DNA of 64,000 bases, taken from positions 230,562-294,561 of the forward strand of contig JADJEZ010000005.1 in the NCBI GenBank assembly GCA_016708825.1. Direction: 5' to 3'. This DNA is from Betaproteobacteria bacterium. GTDB lineage: Bacteria; Pseudomonadota; Gammaproteobacteria; Burkholderiales; Usitatibacteraceae. Within the stretch, counting starts at the first letter, position 1. Every line of letters begins with the position of its first letter. Shown here piece by piece: positions 8,013-16,920 of the stretch. Under the pieces are notes generated by a model. It did no database searches. It was not told the DNA's origin and saw only the letters and a list, made by a program, of their open reading frames with translations. A program made the position numbers and the translations under genes.

Positions 8013-9180
8013 CGCGATTCTCCTCGCCACGATGCTCGCGGCCACGCCGGCATTCTCGGCCGACCCGCCGCGCGAGACAACCGCGCCGCCCGTTTTCGCG
8101 CCGTCCACGGTGGTCACGCCGCTGCGCGGCGCGCCCACCGTCCCCGCGCCCAGGCCCGCGGCGCCGACCCTGCCGGCGCAGCCCGCGCGGCAGCCCATTC
8201 CCACGGGCGCGGCGCCCCATGTGGCCCTGATCCTGCCGCTCGCCTCGCCGTTCCTCGGGCGCGTGGCCGACGCGCTGCGCCAGGGATTCGTCGCCGCGGG
8301 CGAGGTCGCCGGCCGCAACGCCCTGCCCGTGCGCGTCTACGCCACCGTCGACGACGGGCAGGCGGCGATCGATGCCTGCACGCAGGCCCAGGCAAGCGGC
8401 GCCGTCCTCGTGGTGGCCGGCCTCACACGCGACGGCGCGACGGCGCTCTCCCGGAGCACCTGCCCGCGCCAGCCCACGCTCGTCCTGAACAGCCCCCAGG
8501 ATGCCGAACTACCCGCGCGGATGTACGCGATCTCGCTCTCCGCCGAACAGGAGGCGCGCCAGGCGGCGCTGATGGCGATCAACGACGGCATGGTCGCGGC
8601 CATCGTGATCGGCACGCCGTCGCCTCTGTCCAGGCGCGTGGTGGAGGCCTTCGAGCGCGAGTGGGGCCGCGCGGCGGGCGAGGCGGGGCGCGTGATGTTC
8701 TCCGGCAATCCCGAGGAGGCCCCCGCGATCAAGGAGCGCATCGCCACCATGCGGGGCGACATGGTCTTCCTCGCCCTCGACCAGGCGGCGACCCGCGCCG
8801 TGCGGCCCTACATTTCCGCCACGCTGTCCGTCTACACCACCTCGCTCGGCGTCGATCCGCGCGCCGACCCGTCGGTCAACGTGGACCTGGAGGGCGTGCG
8901 TTACGTGGACATGCCCTGGTTCGTGCAGCCCGACCATCCCGCCGTCATGATCTACCCGCACCCGTCCGCGCCCATGGCCGTGGAGCAGGAACGTCTCTAC
9001 GCCCTGGGCATCGACGCCTACCGGCTCTGCGCGCCGCTGCTGCAGGCGCAGTCGCGCTCCCTCACCCTCGACGGCGTCACCGGCCGCATCGATCTCGAAG
9101 CAGGCCGGCACTTCGCGAGGACTCTCGTGCCCACGGGTTTCGACGCCGGCCGCGCCGCGCCGTTGCATTCATCGCGATGA
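7969..9180 (+). CDS. Penicillin-binding protein activator LpoA/YraM (LppC) family
   Basis: A periplasmic-binding-fold protein of the LppC family. In E. coli, LpoA is an outer-membrane lipoprotein that activates PBP1A. The start is uncertain. A TTG with GGAG 9 bp upstream gives 403 residues and a signal peptide ending in PAFSA, while an ATG at 8032 would leave only a stub. No lipobox cysteine is seen, unlike E. coli LpoA. After a proline/alanine-rich linker the binding domain begins at VALILPLASPFLGRVADALR and continues through LVVAGLTRDGATALS and VVAAIVIGTPSPL-type Rossmann strands. The E. coli N-terminal TPR domain is absent, as in many betaproteobacteria. The stop overlaps the yraN start (ATGA), so the two are translationally coupled. 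Confidence 0.75.
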   Translation: MPLPLPLSLSFARPTAILLATMLAATPAFSADPPRETTAPPVFAPSTVVTPLRGAPTVPAPRPAAPTLPAQPARQPIPTGAAPHVALILPLASPFLGRVADALRQGFVAAGEVAGRNALPVRVYATVDDGQAAIDACTQAQASGAVLVVAGLTRDGATALSRSTCPRQPTLVLNSPQDAELPARMYAISLSAEQEARQAALMAINDGMVAAIVIGTPSPLSRRVVEAFEREWGRAAGEAGRVMFSGNPEEAPAIKERIATMRGDMVFLALDQAATRAVRPYISATLSVYTTSLGVDPRADPSVNVDLEGVRYVDMPWFVQPDHPAVMIYPHPSAPMAVEQERLYALGIDAYRLCAPLLQAQSRSLTLDGVTGRIDLEAGRHFARTLVPTGFDAGRAAPLHSSR

Positions 9181-9545
9181 TCGGGGCCCTTCGCCCCGCC
9201 GCCCATCGCCGGGGCGAGGCGGCCGAGGAACTCGCCGCACGCTTCCTCGCCGGGCGGGGCCTCGTGGTGCTCGCGCGCAACTACCGCACGCGCCTGGGCG
9301 AGATCGACTTGGTCGCGCGCGACGGCGAGACGCTCGTGTTCGTCGAGGTGCGCGCGCGGAAATGGCGCGCCTTCGGGGGCGCGGCGGGCAGCGTCGACGC
9401 GGCCAAGCAGCGGCGGATCGTCGCCGCCGCCCGACACTACCTGGGCCGCCTGCCCGCGGAACCCCCGTGCCGCTTCGATGTCCTTACGATCCAGGGGCAG
9501 GATGGCGCGCCCGCGTGGATCCGCGGCGCCTTCGATGCCGCCTAG
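9177..9545 (+). CDS. YraN family (UPF0102) protein
   Basis: A 122-residue protein with a nuclease-like fold. The family signature is ARNYRTRLGEIDLVARDGE followed by LVFVEVRAR (about residues 38-66), the E-D-ExK-like core of Holliday-junction-resolvase-type nucleases. The typical family reads VEVKYR, so the motif lysine is an arginine here. The biological role is unproven. It overlaps the upstream lpoA-like gene by 4 bp (ATGA) and is followed 7 bp later by gmhA, as in the E. coli yraM-yraN-yraO order. Confidence 0.88.
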   Translation: MIGALRPAAHRRGEAAEELAARFLAGRGLVVLARNYRTRLGEIDLVARDGETLVFVEVRARKWRAFGGAAGSVDAAKQRRIVAAARHYLGRLPAEPPCRFDVLTIQGQDGAPAWIRGAFDAA

Positions 9546-9552
9546 GAATACA

Positions 9553-10182
9553 ATGCCCACGCCCGAGAACCGAGAAGAAGCCCGCCCGCCCATGGATCCA
9601 GTCGCACTCGTCCGCAGCCACTTCGAGGACGCGATCGCGCTCAAAACCCGCATGGCGGAGACGCTGGCCCCCGCCATCGCCCGCGCAGGCGAGGCGCTTG
9701 CCGCAGCGCTCGGACGCGGCGCCAAGGTGCTCGCCTGCGGCAACGGCGGCTCGGCGGGAGACTGCCAGCATTTCGCCGCGGAGCTGGTCGGTCGCTTCGA
9801 GCGCGAGCGCCCGGGGCTTGCCGCGATCGCGCTCACCGTGGATTCCTCCGCCCTCACGGCCATTGCCAACGACTACTCCTTCGATCGGGTGTTCTCCCGG
9901 CAAGTCGAGGCGCTGGGCCGCGAGGGCGACGTGCTCGTGGCGCTGTCGACTTCCGGCAACTCGCGCAACGTGATCGAGGCCATGAAGGCCGCCTCGGCCC
10001 GCGGCATGACGGTCATCGCCCTCACCGGCCGCGACGGCGGCGCGATGGCCGCGATGCTCGGTCCGAAGGACCACCACCTCAACGTCGCCCACCCCCGGAC
10101 GATGCGCATCCAGGAAGTGCACATCCTGGCGCTGCACTGCCTGTGCGACACCGTCGACAACATCCTCCACGGAGAGAAATGA
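9553..10182 (+). CDS. gmhA: SIS-domain phosphoheptose isomerase (GmhA/DiaA family)
   Basis: A 209-residue SIS-domain protein. GmhA converts sedoheptulose 7-phosphate to D-glycero-D-manno-heptose 7-phosphate, the first step to LPS core heptose. The sugar-phosphate loop is ACGNGGSAGDCQHFAAEL, which includes the catalytic glutamate. ALSTSGNSRNVIEA follows, and QEVHILALHCLCD carries the catalytic histidine. The position between yraN and dolP is that of E. coli diaA, whose product binds DnaA, so a DiaA role is possible. The presence of hldC 3.4 kb away favours the heptose role. The start at 9553 has AGGA just upstream, with a second ATG at 9592. The stop overlaps the start of dolP. Confidence 0.85.
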   Translation: MPTPENREEARPPMDPVALVRSHFEDAIALKTRMAETLAPAIARAGEALAAALGRGAKVLACGNGGSAGDCQHFAAELVGRFERERPGLAAIALTVDSSALTAIANDYSFDRVFSRQVEALGREGDVLVALSTSGNSRNVIEAMKAASARGMTVIALTGRDGGAMAAMLGPKDHHLNVAHPRTMRIQEVHILALHCLCDTVDNILHGEK

Positions 10183-10769
10183 TGCGAAGAATCCTTCCCC
10201 TGCTCGCCCTCACGGCCGCCGCCACGCTGCTCTCGGGCTGCTTCTTCGGCGTCGCGGCCACCGGCATCGGCGCCACCGCGCTCATGGCCGACGACCGCCG
10301 CACCGCCGGCATGTACCTGGAAGACGAGAACATCGAGTGGAAGGCGCTCGGCAGGATCAACTCGGCCTTCCGCAACGCGCACCTGAACGCGACCAGCTAC
10401 AACCGCAAGGTGCTCATCACGGGCGAGGTGCCCAGCGAGGAGGCGAAGAAGGCGGTCGAGGCCGACCTCCGGGCGATCGCGAGCGTGCGCGAGATCGCCA
10501 ACGAAGCCGTCGTCGCAGGTAATTCCTCGCTCACCTCGCGCGGCAACGACACGATCATCACCTCCTCCGTGAAGACCCGCATGATCGGCAACGAGGCCTT
10601 CTCGCCGAACCACGTGAAGGTCGTCACCGAGGCGGGCACCGTCTTCCTGATGGGCCTGGTCACGCAGGCCGAGGGCGAGGCGGCGGTCGAGGTGGCGCGC
10701 TCCACCTCGGGCGTCTCGCGCGTCGTGAAGGCCTTCGAGTACCTGCCGGAAGCGCCCAAGCCCCGGTGA
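10182..10769 (+). CDS. dolP: BON-domain outer-membrane lipoprotein (DolP/YraP-like)
   Basis: A 195-residue lipoprotein with two BON domains, binding anionic phospholipid and supporting outer-membrane integrity in the E. coli homologue DolP. The signal ends in the lipobox LLSGC (about residues 13-17). BON 1 covers roughly residues 48-115 and BON 2 about 125-190. ATGATG gives two possible starts. The second is preferred because GGAG lies 7 bp upstream. It overlaps the gmhA stop, and the downstream methyltransferase overlaps its own stop, so the four genes from yraN form a tightly coupled unit. Confidence 0.88.
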   Translation: MRRILPLLALTAAATLLSGCFFGVAATGIGATALMADDRRTAGMYLEDENIEWKALGRINSAFRNAHLNATSYNRKVLITGEVPSEEAKKAVEADLRAIASVREIANEAVVAGNSSLTSRGNDTIITSSVKTRMIGNEAFSPNHVKVVTEAGTVFLMGLVTQAEGEAAVEVARSTSGVSRVVKAFEYLPEAPKPR

Positions 10770-12172
10770 GCGCCGCCGCATCGATTGCGGAGCAGCTGCG
10801 CGCCGCCACGGATCTCGTCTACGCCGGGCGCTTCCCCCAGGCGGAGGCCGGCGCCCGCCTCGTCCTCACGCGCCAGCCGCGCAATGCCGAGGCCCACTAC
10901 GTGCTGGCGCTCTCGGCGATGTTCCAGAACCGCCACGCCGACGCCCTCGCGCCCATCGACAAGGCCGTCTCGCTGGCCGGAGCCGACGCCCAGTACGCGT
11001 TCGTGCGCGCGATGTGCCTCGCCGGCGCCAGCCGCGTCGAGGAGGCCGTCGCCGGATACCGCAAGGCGCTCGCGCTCCGTCCGGCTTTCTTCGAGGCCTG
11101 GGCCAACCTGGGGAGTCTCCTCGAGTCGAACGGCCGCTTCGCCGAGGCCGAGGAGGCCTACCTGCGCGCGATCCGGTTGAAGCCCGGCGTTGCCGCCGTG
11201 CTGAACGGCCTGGGCATGTGCCTGCTCGCCCGGGGCGAGCTCGCGGGCGCCGCCGAGGCCTTCGCGCAGGCCGTCGCGGCCGATCCGAAGTTCGCCACCG
11301 CGCAGAACAACCTCGGCAATACGCTGGGAAAACTCAAGCAGGTCGAAGCGGCCATCGGCCACCTGCAGGAAGCCGTCCGGCTGCGCCCCGACTACGCCGT
11401 GGCCTGGGTGAACCTGGGCGAGCAGTGCTATGTCGCGGGGCGGGACGCCGAGGCGGTCGCCGCGATCGACCGCGCACTCGCCCTGGACCCGGCGAACGGC
11501 GGCCTGCGCCACCTGCGCGACGCGATCGCGGGGGTGCAGACGGGGCGCGCGCCGGACGAGTACATCCGCGGCTTCTTCGACCGCTTCGCGGCGGATTTCG
11601 ACAAGCGCCTCGTGGAGGACCTCGAGTACCGCACGCCGCAGCGCATGATGGAATTCCTCGCGCCCTGGCTCGCGGGCCGCGAGAAGCGCCTGCGCATCGA
11701 GGATCTCGGCTGCGGCACGGGCCTGTCGGGCGTCGTGCTCGCCCCGTACGCCGCGCGCATGGAAGGCGTGGATCTCTCGGGGAAGATGCTCGACAAGGCG
11801 CGCGAGCGTGGCCTCTACGGCGCGCTGCACGAGGCCGAAATCGCCGCGTACCTGGACGCGCGGCCCGCCGGCGCCTGCGACCTCGCCGCGGCCATGGACG
11901 TCTTCGTCTACGTGGGCGACCTGGATGCGATCTTCCGCGCCGTCGCGCGCGCGCTCGCCCCCGGGGGGATGTTCGCCTTGTCGGTTGAACGCCTCGACGG
12001 CGAGGGCGACTTCCGCCTCGCGCGCTCCGGCCGCTACGCGCATTCGCGCGCGTACCTGCGGGCACTGGCGAAGGCGCACGGGCTCGTCGAGTGGAAGCTC
12101 GAGGAGGCCGACATCCGCAAGGAAGCCGGCGCGCCGGTGCACGGCATCCTCGCCGGGTTCACGCGTCCCTGA
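10766..12172 (+). CDS. TPR-repeat SAM-dependent methyltransferase
   Basis: A 468-residue fusion. Residues 1 to about 240 hold five to six tetratricopeptide repeats (for example AEAYLRAIRLKPG-type and ALDPAN-type helices). From about 265 it is a class I methyltransferase with motif I EDLGCGTGLSG near residue 313, then MEGVDLSGKMLDKA and a late FALSVERLDGEGDF strand. Substrate is unknown. Proteins of this layout are annotated only as TPR-methyltransferases. It starts at a GTG overlapping the dolP stop (GTGA), so translation is coupled to the envelope-biogenesis cluster. That suggests an envelope-related target, but this is inference. Confidence 0.82.
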   Translation: MSAAASIAEQLRAATDLVYAGRFPQAEAGARLVLTRQPRNAEAHYVLALSAMFQNRHADALAPIDKAVSLAGADAQYAFVRAMCLAGASRVEEAVAGYRKALALRPAFFEAWANLGSLLESNGRFAEAEEAYLRAIRLKPGVAAVLNGLGMCLLARGELAGAAEAFAQAVAADPKFATAQNNLGNTLGKLKQVEAAIGHLQEAVRLRPDYAVAWVNLGEQCYVAGRDAEAVAAIDRALALDPANGGLRHLRDAIAGVQTGRAPDEYIRGFFDRFAADFDKRLVEDLEYRTPQRMMEFLAPWLAGREKRLRIEDLGCGTGLSGVVLAPYAARMEGVDLSGKMLDKARERGLYGALHEAEIAAYLDARPAGACDLAAAMDVFVYVGDLDAIFRAVARALAPGGMFALSVERLDGEGDFRLARSGRYAHSRAYLRALAKAHGLVEWKLEEADIRKEAGAPVHGILAGFTRP

Positions 12173-12192
12173 CCGGGCCGCGCCTGGCGCCC

Positions 12193-13449
12193 TCACCAGG
12201 GTTCGGGAACTCCCAGCAGGCGCGAGACGTTCATCGCCGAAACCAGGCCGTCCTCGTGGAAGCCGTTGCGCGTCCACGCCCCGCAGAACCACGTGCGGTC
12301 GCGGCCCTGCAGGGACGCGAGCCTGGACTTCGCCATGTCGGAGTCCTCGAGGAACACCGGATGGAAAAAGTCGAAGCTGCCCAGGACCCTGTCGTCGCGC
12401 GGCGCCTGGACCGGGTTCACGCTCAGCATGAGCGGCGAGGCGAAGGGCACCGGCTGGAGGCGGTTGACGAGGCAGGTGAGGCACACCGGTTCTTCCGGAA
12501 GCTCCGGCTTCGGCGCATGGTAGTTCCAGCTCGCCCAGGCCCGGCGGCGCCGCGGAAGGAGCTGCTCGTCGGTGTGGAGCGTCGCGCGATTGAGCTGGTA
12601 GGGGATGGCGCTGAGCACGGCGCGTTCCTCGTCGGAGGGGTGCTCCAGCAGTGCGAGCGACTGGTCGGCATGCGTGGCGAGCACGACCTGGTCGAAGCGC
12701 TCCGTGCCGTGCTCGGTCGTGAGTTCCACCCGGTCGGCGAACCGCTGCACCTGGCGCACCCGGTTCGACAGGCGCACGTCCGGGATGGCGGCCGCGAGCT
12801 TCTTCACGTACTCGCGCGCGCCCCCCTTCACGGAGCGCCATTGCGGCCCGCCCGAGACCGAGAACAGCCCGTGGTTCTCGCAGAAGCGCAGGAAGGTCGC
12901 GAGCGGAAAGCGGTTGATCTGCGTGGCGGGCGTGAACCAGATGCAGGCCGCCATCGGGATGAGATAGAGCTCGCGCAGCTCCCGGCCAAACCCCCGCGCG
13001 TCGAGGAATTCCCCCAGGGTGCCGCTCACGGGTTCTCCGTCCCGCGCGAGCCTTGCCGCCTCGCGATTGAAGCGCAGGAGATCGGAGAGCATGCGCAGGA
13101 AGCGCGGCCTCACGAGATTCGAGGCTTGCGCGAACACCGTGGCCAGGTTGCGGCCGGACCACTCGAGCGCCCCGTCGCCGATGCGCACCGAGAAGCTCAT
13201 TTCCGCATTCGCGCTTTCCACGCGCAGCTCGGCGAAGAGCTTCACGAGGTTCGGGTAAGTGCGGTCGTTGTAGACGAGAAAGCCCGTGTCGACGGGGTGG
13301 GTCACGCCGTCCACCGTGGCGTCGAGGGTGTGCGCGTGCCCGCCGGCATGGCGGCCGGATTCGAACAGCACCACTTCGTGGCGCCTCGCGAGCAGCCAGG
13401 CACAGGCTAGGCCGGAAATCCCGGCACCGACGACGGCGATTCTGGGCAT
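12193..13449 (-). CDS. NAD/FAD-binding amine-oxidase-like protein (COG2907 type)
   Basis: A 418-residue flavoprotein. The N-terminus IAVVGAGISGLACAWLLA is a dinucleotide-binding GxGxxG motif, followed by LFESGRHAGGHAHT (FAD ribose-binding Glu and GG doublet). The C-terminus carries WFCGAWTRNGFHEDGLVSA, the FAD-closing motif of the amine oxidase/desaturase superfamily. In other bacteria this protein often sits beside DUF1365 and cyclopropane-fatty-acid-synthase-like genes and is thought to act on lipids. Here it stands alone. The start at 13449 has AAGGA 3 bp upstream. A frame 10 codons longer is less likely. Confidence 0.82.
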   Translation of the reverse strand: MPRIAVVGAGISGLACAWLLARRHEVVLFESGRHAGGHAHTLDATVDGVTHPVDTGFLVYNDRTYPNLVKLFAELRVESANAEMSFSVRIGDGALEWSGRNLATVFAQASNLVRPRFLRMLSDLLRFNREAARLARDGEPVSGTLGEFLDARGFGRELRELYLIPMAACIWFTPATQINRFPLATFLRFCENHGLFSVSGGPQWRSVKGGAREYVKKLAAAIPDVRLSNRVRQVQRFADRVELTTEHGTERFDQVVLATHADQSLALLEHPSDEERAVLSAIPYQLNRATLHTDEQLLPRRRRAWASWNYHAPKPELPEEPVCLTCLVNRLQPVPFASPLMLSVNPVQAPRDDRVLGSFDFFHPVFLEDSDMAKSRLASLQGRDRTWFCGAWTRNGFHEDGLVSAMNVSRLLGVPEPW

Positions 13450-13542
13450 GGGTCCTTGAATCCTGCGAGGGATCTCCACGGGGACGATGGCGCGATTTTG
13501 CTATTCTAGCCTCGTCATCCAACGGAACCCCGCCGCGGCCTG

Positions 13543-14022
13543 ATGCCCACGCCCGGATTCGAATCGAAGCTCTGCGACCCCGCCGATTTCGCCGCGCGGT
13601 CGAAGGCGCTCGCGCGCCCGCTCGTGTTCACCAATGGCGTCTTCGACATCCTGCATCGCGGCCACGTGACCTACCTCGCCGAGGCGCGCGCCCTGGGGGC
13701 CGGGCTCGCCGTGGCGCTCAATTCGGACGCCTCGGTCCGGCGCCTGGGCAAGGGAGGCGACCGGCCGATCAACGCGCTGGAGGACCGGATGGCCGTCGTC
13801 GCCGCGCTGGAGAGCGTCGCGATCGTCACCTGGTTCGACGCGGACACGCCCCTGGAGCCGATCCTCGCCTGCCGGCCCGAGCGGCTGGTGAAGGGCGGCG
13901 ACTGGCCCGTGGAGAAGATCGTCGGCGCGGCCGAAGTCCGCGGATGGGGCGGCAGCGTGCATTCGATCCCGTTCCGCCACGACCGCTCGACCACGCGGCT
14001 TCTCGAGAAGATCCGCCTCTAG
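13543..14022 (+). CDS. hldC: D-glycero-beta-D-manno-heptose 1-phosphate adenylyltransferase
   Basis: A 159-residue single-domain nucleotidyltransferase equal to the C-terminal half of E. coli HldE (RfaE2). It makes ADP-heptose for the LPS core from heptose 1-phosphate and ATP. The nucleotidyltransferase signature is FTNGVFDILHRGHVTYL with HRGH at residues 38-41. ALNSDASVRRLGKGGDRP and LVKGGDW are also diagnostic. It completes, with gmhA, part of the heptose pathway. The separate kinase (HldA) and phosphatase (GmhB) are not in the window. 18 bp separate it from the following FAD dehydrogenase gene. Confidence 0.92.
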   Translation: MPTPGFESKLCDPADFAARSKALARPLVFTNGVFDILHRGHVTYLAEARALGAGLAVALNSDASVRRLGKGGDRPINALEDRMAVVAALESVAIVTWFDADTPLEPILACRPERLVKGGDWPVEKIVGAAEVRGWGGSVHSIPFRHDRSTTRLLEKIRL

Positions 14023-14040
14023 GGCATCCGCGGCGAAACC

Positions 14041-15470
14041 GTGAACGATCGATCCAATCCCCCCGTTGCGCTGCTCGAGCAGTTGCGCGCCATCGTCGGC
14101 GAGCGCGGGCTCCTCACCGAGGCGGAAGATCTCGCGCCCTTCACCGTCGACTGGCGCGGCCAGTTCCGCGGCCGCGCGGCCCTCCTCGTGAAGCCCGCCT
14201 CGACGGAAGAGACGGCGCAGGTGGTCGCCGCGCTCGCCACGGCCGGCGTGGGCATCGTCCCGCAGGCGGGCAACACCAGCCTGTGCGGCGCTTCCGTCCC
14301 CGACGCCTCCGGCACCCAGGCCGTGGTGAACGTCTCGCGCATGAACCGCGTGCGCGCCATCGACCTGGACAACGACACGATCACCGTGGAGGCCGGCTGC
14401 ATCCTCGCGGACCTGCAGCGCGTGGCCGAGGAAAACGACCGGCTCTTTCCCCTGTCGCTCGCCGCCGAGGGCAGCTGCGAGGTGGGCGGCAACATCTCCA
14501 CCAACGCCGGCGGCACGCAGGTGCTGCGCTACGGCAACATGCGCGAGCAGGTCCTGGGCCTCGAGGTGGTGCTCCCGGACGGGCGCGTCTGGGACGGGCT
14601 GCGCGGCCTGCGCAAGGACAACACCGGCTACGACCTGAAGCACCTCTTCATCGGCGCCGAGGGCACGCTCGGCATCGTCACCGCCGCCGTGCTCAAGCTC
14701 TACCCCAGGCCGCGCGCCATCGCGACGGCGCTCGTGGCGGTGCCCGATCCCGCCGCCGCCGTGGCGCTGCTCGGGAGGCTGCGCGCGGCCTGCGGCGAGC
14801 GCGTCACCGGTTTCGAGCTCGTCTCGCGCGCTTGCCTGGATCTCGTCTTCCGGAACATCCCGGGCAACCGCGACCCCTTGCCGCGGCCATTCGCGTGGTA
14901 CGTCCTCGTGGAGCTTTTCGACAGCATGGCGGGACCGGCGCTCGCGGAAATGCTCGAGGCGGCGCTGGGAGAGGCCGCCGAATCCGGCCTCGCGGACGAC
15001 GCCGTGGTCGCTTCGAGCCAGGCGCAGCGCCTCGCGCTCTGGGCGCTGCGCGAGAACATCTCGGACGCGCAGAAGACCGAGGGCGTCTCCGTGAAGCACG
15101 ACGTTTCCGTGCCGGTGAGCCAGGTGCCGCGGCTCATCGCGGAGAGCGACCTCGCGCTGCAGGCGGCCTTCCCGGGAATACGGACGGTCGCCTTCGGTCA
15201 CGTGGGCGACGGCAACCTCCACTACAACGCCTTCCCGCCGCGGGCGAGGCGCGCGACTTCCTCGCCTGGTCGGCACAGGTGAACCGCGTCGTCTACGACG
15301 TGGTGCACGCGCTGGGCGGCTCGATCAGCGCCGAGCACGGCATCGGCGCGCTCAAGCGCGACGAGCTGCCGCATTACAAGGGCGCGCTGGAGCTCGAGCT
15401 CATGCGCGCGATCAAGCATTGCCTCGACCCGCGCGGGATCATGAATCCCGGCAAGGTGCTCCGCCCATGA
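14041..15470 (+). CDS. FAD-linked D-2-hydroxyacid dehydrogenase, GlcD/D2HGDH-like (frameshifted)
   Basis: A VAO/PCMH-type flavoenzyme that oxidises a D-2-hydroxyacid (glycolate, D-lactate or D-2-hydroxyglutarate). The FAD-binding part has VPQAGNTSLCGASVPD, EVGGNISTNAGGTQVLRYGN and YDLKHLFIGAEGTLGIVTAA. The C-terminal half contains FGHVGDGNLHYNAF and, after the break, GSISAEHGIGALKR, which carries metal/substrate residues of the family. The frame breaks near 15237. Restoring one base (GCCGGC read as GCCGC) joins NAFPP to AGEARDFLAW and gives 476 residues, the normal size. The start is a GTG. The stop overlaps the next gene's ATG. Confidence 0.87.
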
Positions 15471-15739
15471 ACCCGCAGACCGCGGAAGACGCGAAAGCGT
15501 TCTTCGACCTCGCCAACCGCTTCGTCACGCTCGCCAACGAAATGGCCGAGGAGCACGGCCGGCCACGGACCGCCGCCGCCATCCTCTGGGCCGCCTCGCG
15601 CTACGGCGCCTTCACGTGGGCGATGAGCGGCGCGCCGGGCAGGCAGCCGCCCGAGGAGGCGCTCGACCTCTTCGGCGCCCAGTACCGCAAGATGATGGAA
15701 GACAACCTCGCGCGCATTCTCGCGGAGCCCGGCCCGTAG
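15467..15739 (+). CDS. DUF3144 domain-containing protein
   Basis: A 90-residue, probably cytosolic, alpha-helical protein. I recognise the DUF3144 pattern by FFDLANRFVTLANE near the N-terminus, followed by AAAILWAASRYGAF. The function of the family is unknown. Its ATG overlaps the stop of the FAD dehydrogenase gene, so the two are expressed together. It is convergent with the YbdK-type ligase, with only 3 bp between stops. Confidence 0.8.
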   Translation: MNPQTAEDAKAFFDLANRFVTLANEMAEEHGRPRTAAAILWAASRYGAFTWAMSGAPGRQPPEEALDLFGAQYRKMMEDNLARILAEPGP

Positions 15740-15742
15740 GTG

Positions 15743-16909
15743 CTATTTCGCCGCGCGCAGGCGCGCCGCCTCGGGTTCGGTCTTCACGCGCGGCGGGTCC
15801 TCGCGCCAGCGCCTGGCCTGGAGGCGCACCACGTCGGAGAGATCGCCCGCCTCCTGGAAGCGCTCGCGCAGCCAGCTGCTGTCGTTCGATTCCCGGTCCG
15901 CCTGGTCGCCGATGGACCTGAGCGCCTCGGCCGCGCCCATTTCCTCCCCGATGCCGCGGATGCGGTCGAGCGTGGCGAGGATGTCGTCGCGCAGCCGCAC
16001 GTGCGTGTGCGCGCCGGGATCGGCCAGCATGGCGCCGAACCCGAAGCGGCAGGCCTGGAAGCGGTTGTAGCCGTACACGAGGTACTGCCGCGCGGCGGGC
16101 TCGGTCCGGCGGTTGGCGAGAAGCTCCGCGGCGAGGCACTGCGCGTAGGCCGCGAGCTGCGCGGCACCCGTGACCGTGAGCGGCGTGTCGCCGATCCGGA
16201 TCTCGATCGTGCCGAACTCGGGCTTGGGACGGATGTCCCAGTAGAAATCCTTCATGCTGGCGACGATGCCGTACGAGGACATTTCGTCGAAGTAGCGGTT
16301 GAAATCGTCCCAGTTGTCCACCTCGGGCATGTGCCCGGCGAGCGGGAAGGCCGACACCGCGTGCAGCCGCGAGGTCTCGAAGGAGGTGTCCTCGCCCTGG
16401 TAGAAGGGAGAGGAAGCCGACAGCGCGATGAAGTGCGGGATGTAGCGCGCCATCTGGTGCGTGAGGTAGACCGCGTCGTCTCCGTTGGCCACGCCGATGT
16501 GGATGTGCTGGCCGAAAACGGTGAACTGCTTGGCGAGGTAGCCGTAGAGCGCGGACACCTGCAGGAAGCGTTCCGTGGCGAAGATGCGCCGCTCGTTCCA
16601 CTTGTGGAAGGGGTGGGAGCCTCCGCCGGCCACCGCGAGGTTCAGCTTCCCGGCCGCATCGACGATGCCGTCGCGCGTGCGCTCCAGCTCCTCCTGGAGC
16701 CTGTCGTAGCGCGTGTGCACGGTGGAGTTCACCTCGATCATGCTCTCGGTGATCTCCGGCTTCACCTCGCTCGGGAGCTTCGCCTTCTCCAGGCGCGCGA
16801 GCAGGTCCGGCGCGCCGCGACTCAGGTTGTAGTCGCGCGTGTTGAGCACCATCAGCTCCAGCTCCACGCCGAAGGTGAGGGGTTCCGAGGGCTTGAACTC
16901 GAGGGGCAT
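15743..16909 (-). CDS. Carboxylate-amine ligase, glutamate-cysteine ligase 2 (YbdK) family
   Basis: A 388-residue ATP-grasp-like ligase of the GCS2/YbdK family, which forms gamma-glutamyl or related amide bonds. Motifs are LTFGVELELMVLN at residues 10-22, KPEITESMIEVNS, GGGSHPFHKW, and GQHIHIGV with EIRIGDTPLTV further on. These are the glutamate, ATP and metal contacts in the family. YbdK has only weak glutamate-cysteine ligase activity in E. coli, so the natural substrate is open. It lies 11 bp after the antiporter gene on the same strand. Given that pairing, glutathione-linked control of a Kef-like transporter is conceivable, but it is not shown by the sequence. Confidence 0.85.
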   Translation of the reverse strand: MPLEFKPSEPLTFGVELELMVLNTRDYNLSRGAPDLLARLEKAKLPSEVKPEITESMIEVNSTVHTRYDRLQEELERTRDGIVDAAGKLNLAVAGGGSHPFHKWNERRIFATERFLQVSALYGYLAKQFTVFGQHIHIGVANGDDAVYLTHQMARYIPHFIALSASSPFYQGEDTSFETSRLHAVSAFPLAGHMPEVDNWDDFNRYFDEMSSYGIVASMKDFYWDIRPKPEFGTIEIRIGDTPLTVTGAAQLAAYAQCLAAELLANRRTEPAARQYLVYGYNRFQACRFGFGAMLADPGAHTHVRLRDDILATLDRIRGIGEEMGAAEALRSIGDQADRESNDSSWLRERFQEAGDLSDVVRLQARRWREDPPRVKTEPEAARLRAAK

Positions 16910-16920
16910 GGCGCAATCCT

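Noticed and set aside
10397..13522. A 1041-codon minus-strand frame opposite dolP, the TPR-methyltransferase and the flavoprotein
   Set aside because: GC-rich shadow frame with arginine/alanine-heavy content and no family motifs. The opposite or other-frame genes are clearly real.
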